Assembly: GCF_001949145.1 (NCBI RefSeq)
Contig: NW_019091381.1
Coordinates: 2,338,002-2,395,221 of the forward strand
Length of the DNA stretch: 57,220 bases
Direction: 5' to 3'
Source: Acanthaster planci
Taxonomy: Eukaryota > Echinodermata > Asteroidea > Valvatida > Acanthasteridae
Part shown: one piece after another, positions 13,565 to 23,944 of the stretch
Layout: each line of letters opens with the position of its first letter
Numbering within the stretch: the stretch's first letter is position 1
Program-made: the position numbers and the translations under genes
Notes under the pieces: model-generated
Databases searched by the model: none
Seen by the model: only the letters and a program-made list of their open reading frames with translations
What the model was told of the DNA's origin: nothing

Positions 13565-13905
13565 AGTAAGGCACGACGGCACTACTATACGGCAGTGCGA
13601 CGACACGACGCGACGGCAAGACATCAGGACGCGACAGCACGACTGCAGGACGCGACGTCACGACGGCACGATACGATACGACGGCAAGACGAGCCGGCAC
13701 GACGCGACGGCATCGAGATACAACACGACGCCACGGCACGACGCGACTCGGCACGACGGCACGATGCGATGCAGGACGGCACGAGGCAACGCACTAAACA
13801 CAGCATAAAAGTATTGAGAAAGGACGCGACGCCTCGACGCAACGGAGCCGTCGTAGTGTCGCGTCGTGGCATCGCGTCATGGAGTCGGGACGACGCGACG
13901 CACAT
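13565..13905 (-). repeat. CGACGCGACGGCA-type degenerate minisatellite, right arm
   Basis: The same degenerate array in opposite orientation, longer than the left arm. The spacer AACACAGCATAAAAG matches the complement of the left-arm spacer. The pair may be the ends of a non-autonomous element or an inverted minisatellite duplication. Confidence 0.8.
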
Positions 13906-16181
13906 TTGGCGGCTATAGAACACCCACGATAGTCGAGTCCAAGACACACTCAGGCTGCATCCGAATCTGTTGTTTAGAGCTAGGTCTAGGTCTTCCCTCC
14001 ATTTGAAATGCATGGATCGAGACGCGCAGACAATAGACCTCGCCGTAGCTCTGGAAGCCCGTTTCGGACACGGCCTATGCTCGGCTACTGCATGCGCATG
14101 CGTGATTCATTTCGGTCGTTCGTGCGTCGTGTAGCCGTTCTTCGTACCTTGGTTTGGCGTTTAAACTAGTCTCCTCCAGCTCCTCGCTCTTGAGCACTAT
14201 CCATTCCGCCGTGGGCGCCTTGATCAAAGGCTATGTGGCCATCGGTTGGCTTATAGGATGGAAGGGGGGGTTAGATTGCTTTGGGGCCTGGGGGACAAGT
14301 GGCTCGTCAGGCGAGCGTTGACAGGTGACAGCAGGTGGTAACCATTAGCCTTGTTTGGGGTATAGGGAGTTGAAAATAGGTTATGTTTATTTTTGCAATT
14401 AGTTTATTGTTCTCAATATCACATTATATTTAATTCCTTCCTGCACTTGACACTGACCTGAATCAATTGTAAAGAATACCAAAGAAGGTCATTAACTCGT
14501 AATGCGAGCCACGCATGGGATATCCATCAACAGTGACTCGTATTGAGTGAATAATGGTGGGGTTGTTGCTCCACTAAAACCACACAGCCTTGGGGGTAAT
14601 GCAACGGATCAGTCGAGCCGAGGGAGTTTTCAGGTTAGAATTGGCCACTTGAGAACACTTCACCTGATAGCCAACCGATGACAAACGTATCGGTCAGACC
14701 GTTCTCGGACACCTATCCGATAAGAATTTTGAAATGGCGCCTAAAAGTGAAAACAAACTTCATTAACGACCTTTCAAAATCACCCAACAATATCGTTTCT
14801 AGGTCTCCTTGTTCATGCGTGTTTGTTTTCATTGCCCGTTCTTACATGAAAACGAGATTATACAACGTTTCAAAGATTTACCTACCTGCAGTCGATGGGT
14901 TCCAGATTCCATTGCCGTTGACATGACGTAATTATTGTCAGCAAAGGTTAGATAAAATATTAGAATCTTTCGTAAAAGTACATTACTGCTCAGTTTATTT
15001 CCTATAATAAATTAAAGAATCCATCAAAGATTTTGATCTGTTTTTATTTTGGCTTTTTCGACAGACTACCATAATAGTTTAATTCTGTAAATGTTCATTT
15101 GCGTACACGAGACCACCAAATTGCAGTGTTCTTTTAATAGAAGAGATAAACATAATCACCGCGGTGGATGACAAATACAGTAAATTGCCTGATGAAGGCT
15201 AGCAGCACTAGCAGCCGAAACGTCGCTACCAGCAACACGACACCGCGAGTCATCGATTATCTTTTTACTGTAAGTGTTCTTTTATGTATTTTAGATTTTT
15301 GAAAGAGCATGGGTCAATTTTCAGGATATTTCTTTTTTAGGTCCGGTAATTTTTCAGTTTCTATACTTGCAAATATTTTCCAAAGGCCTTTTCGGAGTTG
15401 AGTGTTAAAGAAATGACTGAGCAAAAATAATTATATTACAAATTCTTCAATTTTTGTTTGTCAAGGGTTCTGGACGAGCGCCACGAGGGGTCAACTTTCA
15501 GGCTCTATTGCGCACGAAAAACAATGGTGGAAACGGATAGTAATGCAGTACGTGTGGCTAACGACGACCGCCTTGACCCAGGCTACAAAAGGCAAGACTT
15601 GCTGGCACATTAAAAACCATTAAGAAAACTGCTATGGATTTAGAGATTACAGAAATTGACACCGATAATATAGGTCTCCCGTATTTACAGTTCTTGTGGA
15701 TGACTGGACACGAGAGAAAGAAGCGGGTTCTCTCCGCAAAATTCGTTCAGTAGGCCTATAGCCGCAAGAAATGTGCACGAACATGATGGGTCAGACAAAA
15801 GGAGTGTGCTTCAGTCAAAGAGTGACGTTTCTGACGGAGTGCTATTGTGAACAGATTGCATACAGTTTCAGGTAAGATGTGCGTGATTGGCTGGAGGTCA
15901 TAAATCTATTGTCATAACGTTTGTTTCATACCATTCCTTCAAGCCTGTACCATGCTTCAGTTCGTTCCAGCGGTATTTGATTGCTGACTATGCGCAATAA
16001 CCTCAAAGAACCCGCTTTTTGTGGGGTTGCTTTGTTCAGCCACGCCCACCTTCATGTTCTATCATGTACTCGCGTTCCCTTGTTGCTTATACAGGTGAAC
16101 CGAAAATCATAGCGAGTTTTCAAACACTGGGCTAGTGACTTCGCAACCTTCGACCAAGCCGCTTCAGGAAGGAGACTCAAA
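13906..16181. other. Intergenic stretch before CTR-like gene A
   Basis: No coding exon recognised. The hammerhead-like element near 15176-15272 is the only structure I can name. The last few hundred bases should hold the promoter and 5' UTR of gene A, but I see no convincing TATA box. Confidence 0.45.
15176..15272 (+). mobile_element. Hammerhead-like motif of a Penelope-type element remnant
   Basis: CTGATGA (15189-15195) is followed by a GGCT...AGCC stem and then GAAAC (15217-15221) and GTC, the conserved order of a hammerhead ribozyme core. TACAGTAAA (15176-15184) and TTTACTGTA (15264-15272) are exact complements that close the motif. Stem III would be only the palindrome ACGT, so any self-cleavage would need a dimer or a tolerant fold. 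Such motifs are known in Penelope-like retroelements. No element ORF is seen nearby, so this would be a remnant. Confidence 0.5.
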
Positions 16182-17805
16182 ATGGATTCTGAAGTAAAAG
16201 TAAGTCACGAATTCCGTCTTTGGCTACGAGGACCACCTCCTGTTCAACAATAAATTTTTTTTACTGGGTTTTATTATCCCGGGTTACTGATTAGGGTCAT
16301 AAAAACATTAATTAAAAAACTCAAACTGTACTTAAATCGCTGTGTGTAAATGTTTTCTGAGATGCTTAATTTGTAAAGGCAGACTGTTGCATGTATGTAC
16401 TTTATCTGCTTTTGTGTCTTCCTGTTTGCTTGTGTGTTGGTGCCCCTTTTAAAAAAAAACAAAACTTTGAAGTTTCTGAACAAAATCATGCATGATTGGG
16501 AAGGAAATCTGATTCCTTAAAGATAGCCTTGCCCTCGAACCGCAAGTTAAAGAAGCGATCATTTCAGAACGTTTCCTGTGCAAGTATCCATTCATTCTAA
16601 CCGATTGTTCCGATAGTCCGATTGCACCATCCAATAAATATCCTCAAATCCACCAAACTAGTGGGATTTTTTTCTCTATTTGTGGCAAACACAGGACGTG
16701 TTGACGCATCTTGACTTCTCTACAGAGGTAACCATCCTGTTCCAACGTTGGCACGTCACAACGATCCCCGGTTAGTTAAAAAAAATCAAAAGGCTGACAC
16801 GAGTAAAATTAGTTCGAGCTACAAGAAAAACAAAACTGTATAAAGAAAATATGGATACTTTTTTTTAAAAAAGGAAGACATGCCTCGTTCAATATAAAGT
16901 GATTGTTTGATTACGTTTCGTTTCAACTGGAATATGTTGCAAGCACTTGGAAAAAGGGTTGAAGATAATCCAAGATGCCGTTCTCTAAGTTTCTTTCCAT
17001 GCACTGCCCCGCTCTGAAATGGAGATTAGAGCTATATTTTTCAACCTTTTTCGTCTGTCTGAAGCAGGTTTGGTCCTCAGCTGTGCTTGTCTCGTCATCG
17101 TGGCGTTTTTCTACAGGTTGCTCAAAGTTTTAATAGGGATTTATGCCGAGGAGGGCGCCGCCAGCGACGAGAATCCTCCCCAGGAGACGGCCGACGAGAA
17201 GAAGAGAATTTTAGGAGAAATTGGCAAGCGTAAGGTCCAAGTGGCACGGTAAAAGTTCTCTGTTCTCTTGATATTCCTGCAAATCGAGCGCGTTTGCAAA
17301 TGCCATACAGAGTATGAAATAGGAAAAAGATACAAACGGCTCCGAAGAAATTAAGAGATAAAAGATGAAGCTTTCAAAATTATTTTGTGTTGTTTCAATA
17401 AAATTAATTATCAAGACTGGCAACAGAAAGGAACGAAAAGGTCATTCCCGCCCCCTCCCACACACAAATTCATGATTCCATCGGCTAAATAATTAATACT
17501 GTACACCCTGTATGTCACTGCGGGCAGACGGTACCAGGATTTTTCTCGTTTAATTTTATTCTTTATTTGTCTGTTTGTTTTTAATTCTGGCCGGCAGATT
17601 TTTGAGTAAGCATAACGTCATCCAGATACTTCTGAGCCTGGCCAAGAGAGTACTCGGATATGCTCTCATTCTCGTCGTCGTGACGTATAATGGTTGGCTG
17701 ATTTTGAGCATTTTGACTGGTCTCGTGTTAGGCCACGTAGCGGAGCTGGCGTGGAAACGAGGCCGAAACGTGACGACCGATGACGATGTTGACGACGAAG
17801 GATAA
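16182..17805 (+). CDS. CTR/SLC31-family protein lacking the copper filter (gene A)
   Basis: Exons 16182-16199, 16695-16770, 17068-17248, 17598-17805, phases 0/1/2, giving 160 aa with all splice sites intact. Membrane segments are near residues 33-53, 97-120 and 124-142. TYNGWL (121-126) and a GxxxG (133-137) mark the CTR fold. Key copper residues are changed: the MxxxM pair is I116/V120, the TM2 His is S105, and the acidic residue of the TM1 YEGLK motif is R48. It has no Met/His-rich ectodomain, and the tail is acidic (DDDVDDEG) rather than HCH. The loop ETADEKKRIL resembles ETATEKTRIL of gene B, so A and B are close paralogues lying tail to tail. Conserved frame and splicing argue against a pseudogene. 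Its role is unknown; a regulatory subunit of the CTR trimer is one possibility. Confidence 0.85.
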
Positions 17806-20800
17806 AGCGCGCCATCATGCGGCAACATAAATCCTGCCGCACCTTCAAGAGAACAACAAAAATGCCACGACAGGACTTCACAAGCAACTTCTACATGAAC
17901 TATTCTCTGAATGTAAAAGATTTACTTCACGACCTGAAGGTCACTAACGCGTATCATACCAGTGCACATTGTTTGAAAAAATCAAGTGCTTTTTATTCAC
18001 TGGACTAACAAGGAACCTATGGGTGCGCCCCACCAATTTCAAAACGAGAATTCACGCGGGTAATCAGCATGAAAGTAGACATGCAACTCCTTTTGAAAAC
18101 AGGAAATTGCTTGACAGAAAAAAAAAGGGGGGGGGTTGTGTAAATAGAGCCCAGGATTAACTCCTTGGTTGAGGGCTTCCGTATAAGGGCTCACTTGAAA
18201 AAAAGAAATACGGTTGAGAAATGGGTGCTAAAAGCTTGAGCATGGCCTGAGACAGTGGAAGGATGTCATATGTAAAATGGCTTCATGTTAGCTCGGGAAC
18301 TATCATTTGTTGGGAGGTTTCTTTGGTTATTAATGATTATCTAAGAATGTAATTTGCTAACCCATCAAAAATTGAAAAGAAATGGGAAGATGAAGGACCA
18401 GACAATAATTGAACTTTTGTTGGAGAAACCCCTGTGGTGTCGGCTTACATGTACAATGTACTTACGTTATCTGGCCCTGGTCTTTGTTTATTTTACAATT
18501 TTTTCAATCGGGCCGGGTTGGTAGACCCCTATTACATAATGACGTCATACTTTATTTTGTGTGCTTTCCTATAGGGGCTCGATGCTATAGGAACGAGCAT
18601 AATTATGTTGACCAAATTCTTGACGTCACTATGTTACAGGTCTTTGTCGCACTATGCCAATCCAAAGCATGGTTTCAGCCCGGCTCCAGCCATGATATGC
18701 AACGAGCAAATAATGATGTAATACCCCCTTTCAATATCTTGACAATTTGGGACTTTCACAGGTTATTTTATAGAAAATGCACCAATTTTTGTGTCATGCA
18801 TGCCTTGTGCATAAAGGGCTAGTGGAAAGTTCTGTTCCCCTACGCCGAGAAAGGGGGAACCCTTGGGCAGGCAGAGGGCCTGGGTTGGTAGGGGGTGTGA
18901 AGTCTATATCCTCCGTCCACTTTATACCAAGAGAAAGGGCTATTGAGTAATCCCCACTTTTTCGTGGTGGGAGACAAGGTGGGAGTCTGAGGTACCTTTG
19001 AGCCCCCAACCCCCATCGATCATTCCGCCCTCATTCGCCAACATAGATTTATTCCGGGGGGGGGGGGTTAGGGATTCCTCGTGAGAGGCGGTTCAAGTTT
19101 CTCGCCCGATGGGGTCGGAATATTCAGAGACGATGAAAAGAACGACAGGAATTACTGAACACCACCAAGTGAAACCGCACGAAATAGGTTTTAAAAGGCT
19201 TCAACTTGTTCTTCTATTGTCACAAGTTTTTCGAATACTTATTGCTTGAAACTAAACAGGCCGAAAAGCAATAAAAACACACCAATATTCACATTAGTTA
19301 ATGGCACTTATGTAATAAACATCATCCATAATAAAATGCTCTTTTTGTTTTCACTGGCATTATAAGTTTACCGTGAATATCTTCCACCCTTCATTTGATG
19401 TTGACATCGTGGTCGAAAGAGTCACTGTTGTCAATAATGCTTCAGCTACTGAATGCCACAAAAATAAAGTCTGATTCCGACACGGTACTGCATTAAAGAT
19501 GGCAAACCGCGCAGAACTGCAGATGTTGGATATGACTTAGGAAGACCATGGCAAACCGCGCAGAACTGCAGATGTTGGATATGACTTAGGAAGACCATGG
19601 CAAACCGCGCAGAACTGCAGATGTTGGATATGACTTAGGAAGACCATGGCAAACCGCGCAGAACTGCAGATGTTGGATATGACTTAGGAAGACCATCCTT
19701 GATTGTTGGGACCCAGAATTCAGTTTTGTTTGACATGTCTGTCTGGGTAGTCACTCTGGTAGAATGGTCGCCGTTAAAAGTCTCGTTAAATCGGTTTAAA
19801 ACTGCGTAGCATTACTTGTGCATTTTCAAAGTGTACATGATTCTCTCTATCTGTATTGTAAATCATTTACATAAAGTTGAACCTAATTAAGATACGATTT
19901 TGATACAAAAAGTATAACGAGTTCCTCTGAATTACTTATTTACACGTACGGCACAAAACTATAATGACCATGCAATGTTATTAAATGCCACCCTCTTAAC
20001 AGAATCGCGGAAATAGTTAACCTTTGCAGTGCTGAATCAGAAATAAATACCCTCGGAAAAGTGTCTCGAAATTCTGCAAATAGAATGATCTATTCAACCT
20101 TCTCATTACACTTGCGAATAAAATGCCTGTTCATTTTAAAAAGAAGTCTCCATAAAGCAATACATCGCTCTGATATCTTCAAGTTCTGTTCGCATTGTAT
20201 CTCCGTCTCTAAACATCCACGTAAATGTATTCTTAATTGACTTTTGGAGACCAAAGCTGGATGTATTTTGGTTTTTAATTTTCTAACTGCCTTCAACTTT
20301 CATTTTCAATATGACCACTTGAGCGATATTGCCAGCTTTTCCAATCAAGTGAATTTGCAGGTTGGTAAGTATACGTTGTCGTTTTGAGTGCAATTTCGAC
20401 ATACACTCTGCGGTCTCTCGCATCATGGTCACAGAAAAATGGCCGATGAGAATCGGAGCGAGGCAGAGCGACTGTATACGGATGTATTTCAAACAAAATG
20501 AGTTTGTCGAACACTCGAGAGATCGTTTCTGTTTAATATCTCTTCAATGATACCACCAAGGGTACAGAATGGCCTCAGATTGAAAAAGAAAGTCAGTGTA
20601 TTTTATAAGTAAAGATACATGTATCCATATTAGTGGCGACGTGAATATTGGTGACACCAGACGGTGTCCTTCCAAAGAGATAAAACCTCTGTTTCTGTTT
20701 TACAACTACACAAATTTTGACAAGAACATACACGCACAATTTCGTCTAAAAGTGTTTGTGTGTTTTTTTCTTTTTAAATAAGTGGTAGATTTCACACACT

Positions 20801-22021
20801 TTTAACAAGCGAGCTGCAGGTGCTGTTGACTACTGTGACCATAGAATGATCAAAACAAGTATAGATACATGTACATGTAACTCATAATAGCGTACCTAAA
20901 TATAAATGTTACTGCAGGTGGAAAATCCCTCATATGGATGGCATTTCAAAATATCAGTAACACTTTATAAAGTAGGCAAGTAGAGAATTTTCATGGCACC
21001 AGTAACAAAAGATCTTAATCGTCACAACGTCAAAACTGAAAGTTAACACGGCCGGTACCGAGTACACCCAGTGTGAAACACGGCTGTAGGCCTATGCAAG
21101 ATGGACCGAAAGGGAAAATATCAGCAACTTCCACTGAACTGACTGTGAATATTTACATGTAATTCTATATTTGTATATTCAGAATTTCTGCATTCAAAGT
21201 CACGGTGGTCATCTTTACGCGGTGAGCATTCAGATGGAATGAAACCCAAAACTTACGTAGAAATGCACGACGTACACTTTATACAAAATAAATAGTCACG
21301 TTTTTCTCTTTAAAAATTTGAAGAGCTAGTTAAAAAGGAATGCCCTCTCGCATCAAAATGCACGCGATATTTTGAACGCTCTATTCTGATTAAATCATCT
21401 TTGGAAACTTTAAAACCTGTTGTGCGTTTTTTGAGATACAATCATCTCCGGGTTTTTTTTTGGCGAAATCCGCTTGCGTAAGCAACCAGTTATTGTGCCG
21501 CTTCATTGCAGTGTAGAGGTCTGTAATTAAATCACTTGTGCTACCAACTAAGGACGTTCCGATTAGGCCTACACCCTGCCGAAATATACTCATGCATTAC
21601 ATGCTTCCCACTGCTTCACGTCGAGCCTTGCAGGCAAGCAGCACGCATGAGAACAAATTTGACCACTGACTTTAGACCCTGCTGGTTATTGTCGCTTACT
21701 GCCCATCTAACTTCGCATTGATGACTTCAAATAAGTTAACATCGAGTTTTAGCAAGCAGCGAAAGGGCACTCCCCCCCTACTTTGTGAGAGATGCCACCT
21801 TTGCATTTGTGCATGTAAATACGCGTGCACCCTGAATTTAAATGTGATTCTTGAAAGAAATCCCGAATTCATACTGAACGTTACCACGAAAATTCCTTAA
21901 AAGTTTGCTCCTCTCTCCAGTAGCTTGCGTGCAGGTTTCTTATTGTTGCATAACATTCCCTAGACTGGTTACAAAAATTGATTTTTCTGTCTTTGGTTAA
22001 ATGATTGGAATAATTACTACG
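17806..22021. other. Intergenic stretch between convergent CTR genes A and B
   Basis: Holds the 3' ends of both genes, a four-copy 49-bp tandem repeat at 19499-19694 and a poly-G tract near 19060. No additional exon was recognised on either strand. Confidence 0.5.
19499..19694. repeat. 49-bp tandem repeat, four identical copies
   Basis: The unit starts ATGGCAAACCGCGCAGAACT and repeats four times without a mismatch (4 x 49 = 196 bp). Perfect identity implies a recent expansion or an assembly artefact. Units carry in-frame stops, so this is not a coding repeat. Confidence 0.95.
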
Positions 22022-23944
22022 TTACTCTTTAGCTGTCTCCGTGACATCAACCTTGATTTTTCTCTTCCAGGCAGATGCAAAGTAGCCCAGCCCTACGCCA
22101 ATCAGAACACTGAAAATCAGCCAGCCGTTATACGTCATGACGATTAACATTAGCATGTAGCCAATCAACGCCTGGAGAATGTGAAGGAGCGACTGGATAG
22201 CGTGGGGCCAACTTAGAATTTGAATTCTGCGTACACAAAAATACAAAGGTTTTTAGGTCGACTATAATTGTTACCATTCCAAAACTATTTTTGTTCAGTG
22301 AACAGTTAATCATGCACAAAAATCCGTCTGTAGCAATTGGTATAAAATTTTGCCTGTTGCCTTAAATATAACTCCCATTTTTGAGTAACTGAAAGGACTA
22401 ATCGCTTGTCTTAAGTTTGATGTTGCGTCTGTGATAAGCACAAAATAGAAACATAGCGATGTTTCATATCAAATCCGGACTGGGGTCAAATGTTATGCAT
22501 CGGCCTATATACATTCATACTTGATTGGGTTGTTTATAAACCAGTGAATTCCACAAGGATAACAGAGGTATGAAAATCAATGTGAAACGCCGACACTTTG
22601 TAGCGTGATACATGACAAGAATCGCTCGTCAGTGGAAAACAATTCCCTTAGGTCATACTGACGAGATATATTGACACGACTTTCGCAGGTTCACAATGAA
22701 AAAACATTAGGTGTATGGTTTCTTGTCATTAAGGGCCTTTGCTGGGAATGTAGACGACAGAAAGATTTCTTGACGATTCTCAATAAACACTAGCAGCTTG
22801 TTCTGTGAGTGTATACGAAAAAGTAATTTTGACGATTCTCAGAAAAAAAGTAACTCACTCTCCTTCGGCTTGCTTCTCAAGAATTCGAGTCTTCTCTGTG
22901 GCCGTCTCGATGAGCCGGTGCCGGACGTTGTTGGCGGCCTGCCGGAGGTGCAAATCCCGGAAAGTCTTGAGGACTTCGAAGAAGAACGCGAGCAAGAGGA
23001 CGACAGCGCAGCTGCCGAGGAGGCCTGGCGAGGAGTAAGGCGAAAGACGTCAGTGGAATAACCTCAGCGGTCCGCCTCAAAAAAGTCTCGGTTATGGTAA
23101 CAGGATACAGGGCCTTCATCAAAAAGGAGAACTTACCATTCTAATCGAGTACAAAGATGGTGTGTATGAATACATACGCTTTGTGGTATTTGAAATTTTA
23201 AGTCCAATTGAGCAAATTCTCCTAACACTGGTTTTGCAAGAACTAGTCTGTTGCTCTATACAACACTGGGACACCGAGTGCAGAAATTTCAGAAAAACAA
23301 TACCGGACTAATTTTAATCCTACTACTTTTAGTAGTTAAAATTCCTCAAATATTTCCGCGAGGCAAAGTCAAAGTCTTCAGTATTTCGCCACCCGAGTTC
23401 CGAGTCTCAATTCAACTTCAACATTTTGAACATGAGAGTGATGCGAAGTGATTTCACTTTATATTCTACATGAAAGACTAGGCGATGTTTTCTGAAACGA
23501 TTAACCCATTCAGTAGTCTAGGGGCACGACTCTAGAGAGATTTTATAGAAATAAAGATCGCACTGGAGGGTGACGGAGAGCTTGTTTCATGCACCAGTCT
23601 ATAAAAAACAGTGTTTCTTTACGTGTTAGATTCCTCCATGATGGTACTGAGAGTTCCAATTTACTGGACTTTGACAGCCAGGCCAACGTGAACTTACCCG
23701 GCACCGTGGTGACGTGCCAACCGTCGAAGAGAATTGTCACGTTTGTACTGAAGTGGAAATATTCCAACATGTCCTGGTGAAGAAGATTGTGAAAATTCAA
23801 AATTTCATTAGTTTTATGCGGAAGATCACATTCATGTGTGTGCTTCCTCTTGTAAACAGTGGAAAGTTAGTCGTTTGTTTACAGTGATCCAACCTCATCC
23901 AGATGAAATAACATCACCGTACTTACATCCATGTCTAACTGCAT
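22022..23944 (-). CDS. CTR2-like copper transporter (SLC31 family, gene B)
   Basis: Minus-strand exons 23927-23944, 23698-23773, 22859-23024, 22022-22226, phases 0/1/2, giving 154 aa. The start MQLDMD is the first in-frame ATG after an upstream stop, and a GTAAGT donor follows. TM1 contains the acidic E48 of the FFEVLK motif. TM2 holds H102 and the intact MxxxM filter (M113, M117) before TYNGWL. TM3 has the GxxxG packing motif (G130-G134). The extended Met/His-rich ectodomain of CTR1 is absent and only M1, M5 and M8 precede TM1, as in CTR2-type proteins. Trimeric CTR proteins move Cu(I) across the plasma or endolysosomal membrane. The C-terminus ends TETAKE, without the CTR1 HCH chelator. Exon sizes of 18 and 76 bp are identical to gene A. 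Confidence 0.88.

Noticed and set aside
13530-14013. Overlapping Arg-rich frames on both strands
   Set aside because: Products of the stop-poor CGACGCGACGG minisatellite, open in several frames at once.
22798-23122. Acidic plus-strand frames around 22.8-23.1 kb
   Set aside because: They are antisense shadows of exon 3 of gene B, which has correct splice sites and CTR homology on the minus strand.
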